Assembly: GCF_003646465.1 (NCBI RefSeq)
Contig: NZ_QZEX01000018.1
Span: 1-54,930 of the forward strand
DNA: 54,930 nucleotides
Direction: 5' to 3'
From: Chachezhania antarctica
GTDB taxonomy: Bacteria > Pseudomonadota > Alphaproteobacteria > Rhodobacterales > Rhodobacteraceae
Shown: piece by piece, positions 35,111 through 44,112 of the stretch
Layout of the letters: every line of letters starts with the position of its first letter
How positions within the stretch are numbered: the first letter of the stretch is position 1
Made by a program: the position numbers and the translations under genes
The notes under the pieces: generated by a model
Told to the model about the DNA's origin: nothing
Databases searched by the model: none
Seen by the model: the letters and a program-made list of their open reading frames with translations, nothing else

Positions 35111-36940
35111 ATGCTCACCCTGCAGCACTTTCTCCTCCCCGATCCCGCGATCTGCACCGAGGAGGCGCTCTATTACCACCCCCGCGGCCCCGTGGGCTGG
35201 GACACGGACAGCGGCGCGCTGATCATGGGGCCCGGCGCTGGCCTGGGCTTCGGCAGCTATTTCAACCTGTTCTCGCTGGGCAAATGGGCCACGGCCTGCA
35301 CGCTCGACGGGCTGTTCGTGGAACTCGAGGGCGAGGGCCGGATGCAGCTGCGCGTCATCCGCGCCATCCCCGAACAATCCTGGGAGATCGTGACGAGCGC
35401 GGTCGTCACCCTGGCCCCTGGCCAGCCCCACGCGATCGACCTGTCGGCGCTGCTAGACCGTGACGCGATCGACGGCAACGTGCTGTTTCTCGATGTCACC
35501 AATCTGGGCTCTGACGCGCGCTTCATCGCCGGGCGCTTCGCCACGAAGACGGTGCCCGCCACCTGGCCCGCGCTGACCGTGTCGATCACCACCTTCAAAC
35601 GCGAGGAACAGGTGCAGGAGACCGTCGCCCGGCTGGAAGACTTCCTGCAGGGCTACGAGCATGGGCCTAACATCGCCGTGCAGGTCGTCGACAACGGGCA
35701 GAGCGCGGAGATCCCGCCCTCCCCCCATGTCCGGCCGATCCCCAACCGCAACCTGGGCGGCGCGGGCGGCTTTGCCCGGGGGCTGCTGGAGGCGCAGGCC
35801 GCCGGATCGACCCATTGCCTCTTCATGGACGACGACGCGTCCTTCCACATGGAAAACATCGCGCGCGCCTATGTCTTCCTGGCGCTGGCGACAGATCCGA
35901 AGGTTGCGCTGGCCGGCGCCATGATCACCAATACCCACAAGTGGACGATGTGGGAGAACGGCGCCTGGTTCGACGGCTCGTGCCATCCGCTGGCCTGCGG
36001 TACCGACCTGCGCAAACCGGCGCAGGTCATCGAGATGGAATTCGACAGCATGGTGAACCGGCCCGCCACGCTCTATGGCGGCTGGTGGTTCTTCGCCTTC
36101 ACCATCGCCCAGGTCGAACACCACCCCTTCCCCTTCTTCGTGCGGGGCGACGATATCAGCTTCTCGCTGATGAACCCGTTCCACGTGATGACGCTGAACG
36201 GCGTGGTCTCGTTCCAGGACGATTTCTCGGAGAAGGAAAGCGCGCAGACGCTGTACCTGGACCTGCGCAATCACCTGGTCCAGCACCTTGTCACGCCCGC
36301 GCTGGAACGGTCCGCCATGGGCACGGCGCGGATCGCATGGCGCTTCATCCTGCGCGCGGCGGTGCGGATGCACTACGACAGCGCCGAGGCGCAGATCATG
36401 GCCTGGAAGGACGTGATGGAAGGGCCGGGCTTCTTCGACAAGAACATCGACATGAGCCAGCGCCGCGCCGACATCAAGGCGCTGACGAGAACCGAGGCCT
36501 GGGGCCCGGTGGAGCGCCCCGGGGAACGCCGCCGCTTCACCCGCATCCCCCGCAAGCTGCGCGAGGTGCTGGGCCTGTCCAGCCTGAACGGCCATTTCCT
36601 GCCCTTCTGGGGGCTGCTGGGCGACCGGGTCATCGTGAAGATCAGCAAGCGCAGCCTCGTCTACCCGGTGCTGGGTGCGGCAGAGGCCACCTACCTGAAC
36701 ACGGACCGGACGAAATCCTACACCGTCACCCATGACAAGGCGCGCTTCTTCGCCATCCTGCGCGAGGTCATCTCGCTCACCCTGCGCTTCCGCCGCGATT
36801 ACGAGACGATCCGCACACGCTGGCGCGACGGCTACGAGGACATGACCACCGCCAGCTACTGGGAAGAGACCCTGGCCCCCGAAGAGACCGGCAAGGATAC
36901 GGGCAAGGATACGGGCAATGACACGGGGGCCGCCGCCTGA
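35111..36940 (+). CDS. GlfT2-like galactofuranosyltransferase (GT2 family)
   Basis: A 609-residue protein close in length to mycobacterial GlfT2 (637). An N-terminal beta-sandwich (1-160; [14 protein letters not shown]) precedes the GT-A domain ([54 protein letters not shown] with the Trp pair, FVRGDDISF with the catalytic Asp pair, [10 protein letters not shown]). It adds Galf from UDP-Galf, which glf supplies. In GlfT2 a His binds metal after the DD motif (WHMAW); the aligned site here appears to be Gln369 (VVSFQDDF), which is unusual. The tail ends [14 protein letters not shown], a low-complexity stretch. ATG 35111 is chosen over the TTG codon directly before it. Confidence 0.88.
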   Translation: MLTLQHFLLPDPAICTEEALYYHPRGPVGWDTDSGALIMGPGAGLGFGSYFNLFSLGKWATACTLDGLFVELEGEGRMQLRVIRAIPEQSWEIVTSAVVTLAPGQPHAIDLSALLDRDAIDGNVLFLDVTNLGSDARFIAGRFATKTVPATWPALTVSITTFKREEQVQETVARLEDFLQGYEHGPNIAVQVVDNGQSAEIPPSPHVRPIPNRNLGGAGGFARGLLEAQAAGSTHCLFMDDDASFHMENIARAYVFLALATDPKVALAGAMITNTHKWTMWENGAWFDGSCHPLACGTDLRKPAQVIEMEFDSMVNRPATLYGGWWFFAFTIAQVEHHPFPFFVRGDDISFSLMNPFHVMTLNGVVSFQDDFSEKESAQTLYLDLRNHLVQHLVTPALERSAMGTARIAWRFILRAAVRMHYDSAEAQIMAWKDVMEGPGFFDKNIDMSQRRADIKALTRTEAWGPVERPGERRRFTRIPRKLREVLGLSSLNGHFLPFWGLLGDRVIVKISKRSLVYPVLGAAEATYLNTDRTKSYTVTHDKARFFAILREVISLTLRFRRDYETIRTRWRDGYEDMTTASYWEETLAPEETGKDTGKDTGNDTGAAA

Positions 36941-37004
36941 GCCGCACGCGCCGGCCCCCGGGGGCACCCGGGGGCCAGGCCGGCCGCCTGCCCGTCACGG
37001 CGGG

Positions 37005-37115
37005 CTGCCTCCGGCGGAGGTATTTGGTGACCAGAGACGTCCGGGCGCTCTGCCTGCTTCTTTGGTCTTCAAATACCTCAGGGGTGTGGGGACAGCGTCC
37101 CCACGCGACGGGGAC
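37005..37115. repeat. Interspersed GC-rich mosaic repeat, copy 3
   Basis: Between two convergent genes. CCTCCGGCGGAGGTATTTGG, then TCTTTGGTCTTCAAATACCTC, which is its imperfect inverted partner, and GGGGACAGCGTCCCC. The paired arms (about 21 bases, four mismatches) can form a hairpin that may terminate both converging transcripts. Confidence 0.7.
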
Positions 37116-37175
37116 GCCGGGATCGGCGGCCCATGATCAGACGTCGTGATCAGGCGGCATGATCAGGCGGCATGA

Positions 37176-38240
37176 TCAGGTATCGGGGCGCAGTTCCTCG
37201 CGCATGATCCCGCGGACCATGATTTTGGGATTGTCCGCCAGCATCCGGCCCATCATGTCGGCAAAGCCTGCAAGGTAGCGGATCGTTTCGGGCGCGAAGT
37301 GATCTTCCGGCTCCAGCGATTGCGGCGCGTCGATGGCACGGGCCGGTGCGGCCTCCAGCGCATCCGTCATCGGCGTGCCGTCGAAGAATTCCGCGTCCAG
37401 CGCCCCGGCATCGGCGCGGTAATGCCTGACCACGTCCTTCGCCAGCGCCCGGTCGATCCCCAGCTTCGTGGCCGCGACGCCGTCCACCGGCACATCGCGC
37501 AGGATCCGCGCGTAATGCTTGCCCAGGCCCTCGTGCCAGTTGAAGCGGATCTCGGGGTATTTCGCGCGGATCTGCCGGTGCAGCGTGCGCAGCACCGCCA
37601 GGTCCTCGACCGTGGAGGCGGTGTTGAGTTCGGGCACATGGGTGATCTCGACCCCGGCGCCGCGGAACAGGATGTCGAAGAAATCCGCCACCACGTCGCC
37701 CTGCACCAGTTCCGGGCGCACCATCGGGCGCAGGATGAAGCGGTCGCCCAGCAGATCGCGCCACTTGCGGAAGCGCGGCGCGTAATCCATCCGGCCCACC
37801 CGCTGGAACCGTTCGAACATCCCCCGCATGGACGTGTCCACCGACAGCAGCTTGACGTGTTCGGCATAGCTCGACAGCAGCCGCTCCGCATGGGGGCGGA
37901 CATAGGCCACCACGCGCATCTCCTCGGCCCAGCCGGGAAAATGTTTCAGGCAGGCGGCGTGGGTGACTTCCGGGTCGACGAATTCGAAATGCTCGCTGGA
38001 AATCACCACGTGGCGGGCGTCGCTGTCTTCCATCGCCTTGCGCATCGCGCCGAAGCGCTTGGTTTCGGCCTGGCGGCGGGCCTGGCGGGTCAGCGTCTTG
38101 GCCATGTCGGAATGGTTCATCCGCGCCGTGTACAGCAGCGATTGCCCCGGTGCCCGCCACGCGCCCTGGGACAGGACCGATTGCAGCGCGGTCGAGCCGG
38201 TCTTGCAGTCGCCGACATGCAGCAGCAGTTCCTGGGTCAC
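37176..38240 (-). CDS. Sulfotransferase-like protein (CKTGST group), member 3 of a tandem set
   Basis: A 354-residue protein beginning at GTG 38240, with GTGA overlapping the stop of the upstream paralogue. HVGDCKTGSTALQSVLS (residues 8-24) is a PAPS-type P-loop; VVAYVRPHAERLLSSYAEHV near residue 110 fits the 3'-phosphate motif with Arg and Ser; ISSEHFEF lies between. This group is common in Rhodobacteraceae and annotated as sulfotransferases without tested substrates. It is the last gene of the leftward unit kpsM - 39451 - 38237 - 37176, so sulfation appears tied to the ABC-exported capsule. Unlike its two neighbours it has no low-complexity tail. Confidence 0.75.
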   Translation of the reverse strand: MTQELLLHVGDCKTGSTALQSVLSQGAWRAPGQSLLYTARMNHSDMAKTLTRQARRQAETKRFGAMRKAMEDSDARHVVISSEHFEFVDPEVTHAACLKHFPGWAEEMRVVAYVRPHAERLLSSYAEHVKLLSVDTSMRGMFERFQRVGRMDYAPRFRKWRDLLGDRFILRPMVRPELVQGDVVADFFDILFRGAGVEITHVPELNTASTVEDLAVLRTLHRQIRAKYPEIRFNWHEGLGKHYARILRDVPVDGVAATKLGIDRALAKDVVRHYRADAGALDAEFFDGTPMTDALEAAPARAIDAPQSLEPEDHFAPETIRYLAGFADMMGRMLADNPKIMVRGIMREELRPDT

Positions 38241-39454
38241 GATGCGCTCTCCGGTTTCCCGGCCGTCTTGCCGGCCGTCTTCTTGCCACCCGTCTTGCCC
38301 GGACCCCCGGCCTTGCCGCCCTTGGCCTTACCGCCCTTGTTCTTGTTCTTGCCGGCGGTCTTTCCACCGGCCTTGCCTTCAGTCTTGCCCTGCGCGGACG
38401 CCTTCGGGCGCAGTTCCGGCGGCCGGGCGGCGCGGGCGGCCCAGCGGGGCTCGCGCTCGATCGTCATGGCCATGGCTTCGGCGAAGCCGCGCGCATAGCG
38501 CAGGGTCTCGGGGCTGAACCAGGTCTCGGCCCGCATGTCCTGCGGCGCCTCCAGCGCGCCGTCGCCCGCCCGCGCCAGCGCGTCCGAGATCGGCGTGCCG
38601 TCGAAGAAGGCGGCATCGAGCGCCGCGGCATCGGTGGCGTAGCGGTCCTGCAGGCGCGCGGCCAGCGCCCGGTCGATCTTCAGCTTGGTGCGCGGCACCG
38701 CGGGATCGGGCGGAAACAGCCCGGCCAGGTGGCGCCCCATCATCGTGGCGGCGCGGCCGGCCACCGGCCCCTTCGCGCGCAGGTGGGCGTGGATGTCGCA
38801 CAGCAGCGCCAGGTCCTCGACCGACAGCGACGGGTTGATCGTGTCCGCGCTGTCCGTGACGGTCACCGGCGCGCCCTGAAACAGGTACTCCAGGAAATCG
38901 CGCACCACGTCGCCGTCCAGCAGCGTCGATCTGGTGTAGGGGCGCAGCGTGAACCTATCGCCGAAGACCCCGCGCCATGCCCCGAAGCGCTGCGCGTAGT
39001 CGAGCCTGCCGTTGCGGTCGAACTGCTCGTAGAGATCCATCGGCGTGTCGAGGCTCCGGCCCAGCTTCAGCCGTTCGGAATAGGACGACATCAGCCGGTC
39101 TGCATGGGGCCGGACATAGGCCACCACCCGCACGGACCCGGCCAGGTCTGGCATGTTGCGCGCCAGCGCATCGGCCAGCCGCTCGGGCGGCACGTATTCG
39201 AAATGCTCGGCCGAGATCACGCCCAGCCCGCCGTCCCGCTTTGCAAACCGCGTATTGAGCCGGGTCAGTATCTTGTCGGCCTGCCCGGGCTTGCCCTCGC
39301 CCACCATGGTGCCGGCCAGGTCGTTATGGGCCGACCGGGTCGGGTAGGCCACGCGCGCCACGTCCCCCGTCCAGCGCCGGCCGCGCAGCGCCGCCTGGAT
39401 CGCGGAGGAGCCCGTCTTGCAGTCGCCGGCATGGATCACCAGTTCGTCGATCAT
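38237..39454 (-). CDS. Sulfotransferase-like protein with Lys/Gly-rich tail, member 2
   Basis: A 405-residue paralogue of the protein at 37176: VIHAGDCKTGSSAIQAALRG (P-loop), ISAEHFEYVPPE, VVAYVRPHADRLMSSYSERL and DAAFFDGTPISDAL. The last 55 or so residues are almost only Lys, Gly, Ala and Thr (QGKTEGKAGGKTAGKNKNKG, then GGKAKGGKAGGPGKTGGKK), giving a strongly basic, disordered tail that might bind the acidic polymer, membrane or partner proteins. The coding DNA there is a run of repeats with TTGCC units. Both ends overlap neighbours by four bases (ATGA upstream, GTGA downstream), so the three paralogues are translationally coupled. Confidence 0.75.
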   Translation of the reverse strand: MIDELVIHAGDCKTGSSAIQAALRGRRWTGDVARVAYPTRSAHNDLAGTMVGEGKPGQADKILTRLNTRFAKRDGGLGVISAEHFEYVPPERLADALARNMPDLAGSVRVVAYVRPHADRLMSSYSERLKLGRSLDTPMDLYEQFDRNGRLDYAQRFGAWRGVFGDRFTLRPYTRSTLLDGDVVRDFLEYLFQGAPVTVTDSADTINPSLSVEDLALLCDIHAHLRAKGPVAGRAATMMGRHLAGLFPPDPAVPRTKLKIDRALAARLQDRYATDAAALDAAFFDGTPISDALARAGDGALEAPQDMRAETWFSPETLRYARGFAEAMAMTIEREPRWAARAARPPELRPKASAQGKTEGKAGGKTAGKNKNKGGKAKGGKAGGPGKTGGKKTAGKTAGKPESAS

Positions 39455-40848
39455 TGCCGGGCTCTCCGCTTGCCGGTGGCGGGATCGTCGGTCGTGGCCC
39501 CTTGCGCCGCGGGACCGGGCCTGGCCCGACCCTTTGCTGCCCCCTTTGAGGGGCCTTTTGACGGGCCCGTGTTTGCGCCCGTGTCAGTTCCCGTGTCTGG
39601 GCCCCGCTCCGCGCCCTCCGCTGTCGCGGCGCCCTGCGCTTCGGCCACCCGTGCGGGCACCGGCTGCGACAGGTCGAGCCCGCGCAGGAATTCGGCGATG
39701 GCCGGGCCATGGTCTCCGCGCGGCGGATGGAACCTGAGCCCCGCGCGCAGCGCGGCAAGGCCGGTCTCGGCCGCCGCCTCCTCGGGCACCGGGCGGGGCG
39801 TGCGGGCCTCGTCCAGGTCGGGGAAGAAGCCGGGCCGGCCCGCCTGCTCCCCCAGCCATGCGTCGATGGGGGCGAAGCGGTCGACCAGCCGGTCCCGCAG
39901 ATCGGCGCCGTAAAGCTCCACGTCGCGCGAGGGCGGCAGGCCCAGCTCGGGCGCGCGCCGGTCGAGATAGCCCTGCAGGTCCGACGCCGCCGGTCCGGGC
40001 AGCGCCCAGTTGCCGCGCCGCGCGATATCGACCAGCCCGCGATGCAGGCTGGCATTGGTCCGGTCGGGCTGGGTCAGACCTTCGGGCAGGCGGACGCCGG
40101 GGATCCGGCCCAGCACCTCCGTCATGTCGGCGATCGAGCCGCCCGCGGCCAGCACCTCGTCATAGGTCCGCAGCCGCAGCGTCGCGCCCGGGAAGGTCTG
40201 CGCCCAGGGTTCGATCATGCGGCGATAGTCGAAATGGGTGTTCTGGCAGTAGCGCAGCGCCGCCCCGTCGGGCAGCCGGCGGAACTTCTCGCCGAAGCGC
40301 AGCCGCTGGCCGTGCCAGGCGGCCAGGTAATCGTCGATCCGGCGCAGGGTGGCCATGATCGTCACCTCGGCCTCCGGGAAGGTGCGGGCGATGCGGCCGA
40401 TCGGGCTGGTCTCCGGGTCCTCGAACTTCTGGCCGAAATTGGCGAAGACCTCGGAACACAGGATCACCGCTTTCGGCTTCAGGTACTCGACCTGGTGGCG
40501 CAGCGCGCGGAACATCTGCCCCGCCCCCGGCAGGCCCTTGTGGAACTCGGGCACGCGGCCCGACTTGCCGGCCTCGTCCGCCAGCATCCGGAAGGCCAGC
40601 GCATTGTGCGCCTCGCGCAGGTTGATGGGCAGCGCGCCCCCCTTCCCGCCTTTGCCGTCCTTGCCTTCGCCGCCGATATCCGGGGTTTCGCCATAGAGCG
40701 CGCGCGCCAGAAGCAGCGCCTGGCCCTGGGTTTCAACCGCCGGATAAAGAATGCCCGCGCGCATCAGCGCCACGGCGTTGCGCGACAGGAAATCCTGCAG
40801 CGCAGTCGACCCCACCTTGTGGTGTCCGATAAAGAGAATGAGCTTCAT
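39451..40848 (-). CDS. Sulfotransferase-like protein with low-complexity insert and tail, member 1
   Basis: A 465-residue protein with FIGHHKVGSTALQDFLSRNA (residues 6-25, P-loop), SEVFANFG, and TIMATLRRIDDYLAAWHGQR near the expected 3'-phosphate motif. A short Gly/Lys insert (GGEGKDGKGGKGG, about residues 58-70) interrupts the N-terminal half, and the last 50 residues are low complexity (PDTGTDTGANTGPSKGPSKG). The ATG at 40848 has GGGAGC upstream; an in-frame ATG at 41019 lacks conservation. The residue set differs more from the other two, so it may have another acceptor. It is preceded by kpsM after 219 bp that hold nothing recognisable. Confidence 0.7.
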   Translation of the reverse strand: MKLILFIGHHKVGSTALQDFLSRNAVALMRAGILYPAVETQGQALLLARALYGETPDIGGEGKDGKGGKGGALPINLREAHNALAFRMLADEAGKSGRVPEFHKGLPGAGQMFRALRHQVEYLKPKAVILCSEVFANFGQKFEDPETSPIGRIARTFPEAEVTIMATLRRIDDYLAAWHGQRLRFGEKFRRLPDGAALRYCQNTHFDYRRMIEPWAQTFPGATLRLRTYDEVLAAGGSIADMTEVLGRIPGVRLPEGLTQPDRTNASLHRGLVDIARRGNWALPGPAASDLQGYLDRRAPELGLPPSRDVELYGADLRDRLVDRFAPIDAWLGEQAGRPGFFPDLDEARTPRPVPEEAAAETGLAALRAGLRFHPPRGDHGPAIAEFLRGLDLSQPVPARVAEAQGAATAEGAERGPDTGTDTGANTGPSKGPSKGAAKGRARPGPAAQGATTDDPATGKRRARQ

Positions 40849-41067
40849 GCTGCTCCCGCTCTGCCCCGCCTTGCCCGTTCTGCGTGCGCGTCCTGCCTCG
40901 CGGCACCCCGATATCGGGCCGGAATGTCCGAAGCGCGGGAATGTGCGACTTCCGGCGAAAATGCAATGCCCCGGTCCCCGTCGCAAGCAAGTCGGACCGG
41001 ACCGTGACCCTCGTGTCACCCGGGGCCCGGGATCGGGGGCCGAGTCGAGAGTCGGGGGACCGGCCCC

Positions 41068-42015
41068 CTAGCGGTTCAGGATCTCGCGGTGATAGCGGCC
41101 CATCAGCAGCGCCCCCATCGTCAGCGTGACCAGCCCGAACAGGATGACATAGGCAAAGCTGACATGGGTCGCCCGGTAGATCGGGTAGAAGCCTTCATGC
41201 ATCAGCCCGGTGACATGGGTCAGCGGGTTGTACCACAGGATCTTCTGCGCGGTGGGGGGCATGTCGTCATAAAGAAACAGCACCCCCGAGGCGATGAACA
41301 GGGGCCGCGTCGCCACCGACCACGCCACCTCCCAGATCGGGAACAGCCCCATCAGCACCGCGTTCAGCGTGCCGACCCCCAGCCCCAGCAGCATCGCCAG
41401 CAGAAACGCCTCGACCACCGGCACCGGGTCCAGCACCACGCGGGTGTCGAGCGAGATCAGGATCCCCCCCAGCAGCAGCGCCGAGACAAGGATCCCCGTC
41501 AGGCTGTTCAGCAGGAACCGCGCCGTCAGCGCATCCACCCATGTCACCGCCGGGTAGCGCAGCAGCGGACGCGAGAAATCCACCGCGCGCGCCACCATGT
41601 TCGACAGGCTCTGGTACAGGTTGAAGGCCGTGTAGCCGGTGGCATAATACAGAAGGAAGCTCGTCCCCAGGGGCGGCGATCGCAGCATCAGGCTGAAGCC
41701 CAGGCTCAGCACCAGGATCGCGCCCAGGGGCTCCAGCACGGCCCAGAGATAGCCGCCCGGCGTGCGCCCGTAGCGTGTCGACATCTCGCGCAGCATCAGC
41801 GCCGTGATCGCCCGGAAGGCAACGAAGGACCCGCCCACCGACCGGGGTTTAAGCGCCGCTTGCGGCGACGGCTCCAGCGCAGGCGGCACCGCTTGCGGCT
41901 TCCCTGCCCCGCCCGCTCCCCCGGCGCTGCCGCGGCCCTTCCCCGGCCGCTTCCCCGGTCCGGAACCTTTGCGCGGGTGGATATCGGCAGGGGCGGTCAT
42001 GGAGTGGATGCTCAT
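41068..42015 (-). CDS. kpsM: Capsule polysaccharide ABC transporter permease (KpsM-like)
   Basis: A 315-residue protein (310 if ATG 42000 is used; neither start has a strong ribosome site). Residues about 12-60 are cytoplasmic Gly/Lys/Pro-rich sequence (PRKGSGPGKRPGKGRGSAGG); then ITALMLREMSTRYGRTPGGYLWAVLEP, the ABC-2 permease entry, and six membrane helices, ending LMGRYHREILNR. ABC-2 permeases of this type move lipid-linked finished polysaccharide across the inner membrane. The KpsT-like ATPase at 44113 and KpsE-like protein at 42295 complete the exporter, on the opposite strand. The extra N-terminal tail is not usual for KpsM, which is about 258 residues. Confidence 0.9.
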   Translation of the reverse strand: MSIHSMTAPADIHPRKGSGPGKRPGKGRGSAGGAGGAGKPQAVPPALEPSPQAALKPRSVGGSFVAFRAITALMLREMSTRYGRTPGGYLWAVLEPLGAILVLSLGFSLMLRSPPLGTSFLLYYATGYTAFNLYQSLSNMVARAVDFSRPLLRYPAVTWVDALTARFLLNSLTGILVSALLLGGILISLDTRVVLDPVPVVEAFLLAMLLGLGVGTLNAVLMGLFPIWEVAWSVATRPLFIASGVLFLYDDMPPTAQKILWYNPLTHVTGLMHEGFYPIYRATHVSFAYVILFGLVTLTMGALLMGRYHREILNR

Positions 42016-42294
42016 CCGGGCTGTTCGGTCTGGAAGTCGGGCCAAGGGTCGGGATCGTTGTCGAGATCGTTTCGGGCCGCCCGTGGCGGCCCCGTGGCGG
42101 CACGGACCGCCCTGACCGTTCCGTGCACAGGACCGTCCGTCGATGCTGGCCTTTATGCCGTCGATTGGGTAGAAGTCGCAAACGGATTTCCCGAGAGCCC
42201 GCGGACAAACGCCCGTCTGGCGCCCGTCTCCGGCCGGAAACCCGCATAACGTGCCGACAGAACCGGCAGACATAACGGGCGTGCAGTACCCACC

Positions 42295-43875
42295 ATGACC
42301 GAAGCCGCCAAATCCTCCTCCGATTCCGGCACCCCTTCCGAAAAAGACTCCGAAACCGGGTCCTCCCCCGGCACATCGCAGGGCGCGGCCGGCCGTGGCG
42401 GTGGGGGCGGCGGCGGCAGGAGCGGCTCCGGCCGCGCAGGGTCCGGGGGCAATGGCGGCGGGGGCCGTGGCAATGGCGGCGGCCGGGCCCAGACCGGAAC
42501 CGGGAAAGCCGGCAGCGCAGGCCTGCCGGCCACCAAGAAAGGCGCCCGCCAGGCGCTCCGGGCCAGCGGCAAGGTCGGGGGCCAGGGCGGGGGTCAAGGC
42601 GGGGGCAAGGTCGGCAAGAAGGGCAAGGGCGGCCGCGCCGCCCAGGTCCCCGCGGTGATCGAAGTTCAGCCCGTCGCCGAAAAGGCGCGGATGAAGAAAC
42701 GGCACTGGGGGCTTCTCGCCTCGTTCCTGCTGATGGTGTTCCTGCCCTTCGCGGGCGTGGCCGCCTACATGTGGGGGCTGGCCGAAGACCAGTATTCCTC
42801 GATCGCGGGCTTCACCGTGAGACAGGAGGAAAGCGGCGGCAGCACCGACATGCTCAGCCCGATCCTCAGCATCTCGGGCAGTTCGACCGCCACCGACGGC
42901 GACATCCTCTACGAGTTCATCCAGAGCCAGGAGATGGTGCAGGCGATCAACGCGCGCATCGACCTGCGCGCGGAATATTCGCAGGTCTGGCCCGAGGACT
43001 GGCCCGGGAACTGGCAGGGGGAGGCCGGCTGGCCCTGGAGCTGGGACTGGGCCGGGCTGACCGAGGGCGACTGGGTCTTCGGCATCTGGCCCGATGCCAC
43101 GCTGGAAGACCTGGTGTCCTACTGGGGCCGGATCGTGGGCGTGTCCTATGACGGCTCGACCGGGCTGATCGAGGTGCAGGTAAAGGCCTTCGATCCCGAC
43201 ACCGCGCAGGCGATCGGGCAGGGCATCGTCGCCGAAAGCCAGGAGATGATCAACGAGCTCAGCGCCCAGGCGCGCGAGGACGCCACCCGCTATGCCGAGG
43301 CCGAACTGGACGAGGCCGTGGCCCGCCTGAAGATCGCGCGCGAGGCGATGACCCGCTTCCGCACCCGTACCCGGATCGTGGACCCGGCGGCCGACCTGCA
43401 GGGGCGCATGGGGGTGATGAACAACCTCCAGCAGAAGCTGGCCGATGCGCTGGTGGAATACGACCTGCTGCGCGGCTCGGTCCCGGAAAACGATCCCCGG
43501 ATCACCAAGGCGCAAAGCCTGATCGACGTGATCCGCGAACGCATCGCATCGGAACGCCAGACCTTCGCGTCGGACGGCACCGAAACCGGCGATGTGGGGG
43601 AAGACTACCCGTCCCTGATCGCGGAATTCGAAAGCCTGACGGTCGACCGCGAATTCGCGGAAGAGGCCTACCGCGCGGCGCTCGCGGCGCTGGACGCGGC
43701 CAAGGCCGATGCGGCCCGGCAAAGCCGGTACCTCGCCACCTACATCCCGCCCTCGCTGCCCGAGACGGCGGAATATCCCCGCCGCTGGCTGATCACCGGG
43801 ATCGCCGGGCTGATCCTCGTGCTGCTGTGGTCGATCACGGCACTGATCTTTTACAGCATCCGCGACCGTGGCTAG
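42295..43875 (+). CDS. kpsE: Capsule export inner membrane protein (KpsE/CtrB/BexC-like) with Gly-rich N-terminal extension
   Basis: A 526-residue protein. Residues 1-130 are a low-complexity cytoplasmic extension rich in Gly, Ser, Arg and Lys (GRGGGGGGGRSGSGRAGSGG; KVGGQGGGQGGGKVGKKGKG). A membrane helix follows (LLASFLLMVFLPFAGVAAYM, about 138-158), then a periplasmic alpha-helical part with IAGFTVRQEE and YIPPSLPETAEYPRRW just before the last membrane helix (about 503-522), the family signature. Such polysaccharide co-polymerases link the ABC transporter to the outer membrane channel. The usual length is near 380, so the extension explains the excess. It is divergent from kpsM and is followed by kpsT after 237 bp. 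Confidence 0.88.
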   Translation: MTEAAKSSSDSGTPSEKDSETGSSPGTSQGAAGRGGGGGGGRSGSGRAGSGGNGGGGRGNGGGRAQTGTGKAGSAGLPATKKGARQALRASGKVGGQGGGQGGGKVGKKGKGGRAAQVPAVIEVQPVAEKARMKKRHWGLLASFLLMVFLPFAGVAAYMWGLAEDQYSSIAGFTVRQEESGGSTDMLSPILSISGSSTATDGDILYEFIQSQEMVQAINARIDLRAEYSQVWPEDWPGNWQGEAGWPWSWDWAGLTEGDWVFGIWPDATLEDLVSYWGRIVGVSYDGSTGLIEVQVKAFDPDTAQAIGQGIVAESQEMINELSAQAREDATRYAEAELDEAVARLKIAREAMTRFRTRTRIVDPAADLQGRMGVMNNLQQKLADALVEYDLLRGSVPENDPRITKAQSLIDVIRERIASERQTFASDGTETGDVGEDYPSLIAEFESLTVDREFAEEAYRAALAALDAAKADAARQSRYLATYIPPSLPETAEYPRRWLITGIAGLILVLLWSITALIFYSIRDRG

Positions 43876-43934
43876 GACCGTGGCCAGGACCATGTCTAGA
43901 ATCGGGGCGGCCCGTGGTCCCGGCCGCCCTGCCG

Positions 43935-44055
43935 CAGGGGGCGCTGCCCCCGCCCGCGCCTGCGGCGCGGACTCCCCCGGAGTATTTGGAGAAAGAAGAA
44001 ACCCGGGCACATCCCCTGTTTCTTCTTTCTCCAAATACTCCCGCCGGAGGCAGTC
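43935..44055. repeat. Interspersed mosaic repeat, copy 4, with a perfect 24-bp inverted repeat
   Basis: After GGGGGCGCTGCCCCCGCCCG and CTCCCCCGGAGTATTTGG the sequence contains two perfectly complementary 24-base arms at 43979-44002 and 44018-44041 with a 15-base loop. The arms read GGAGTATTTGGAGAAAGAAG... and its reverse complement. The RNA would form a very stable stem between kpsE and kpsT. The left half matches the copy at 31379 almost base for base. Confidence 0.85.
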
Positions 44056-44112
44056 CGCCGATGGGGCCAATGATTGGACAGGCGTTGCGCTGCGAAACCG
44101 GGAGACCGGCAC

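Noticed and set aside
42395-42640. Frameshift or assembly error in the Gly-rich start of kpsE
   Set aside because: The frame is open from a plausible ATG through the membrane helix, and several neighbouring genes have similar tails, so it looks genuine, although repeat-rich DNA can be misassembled.
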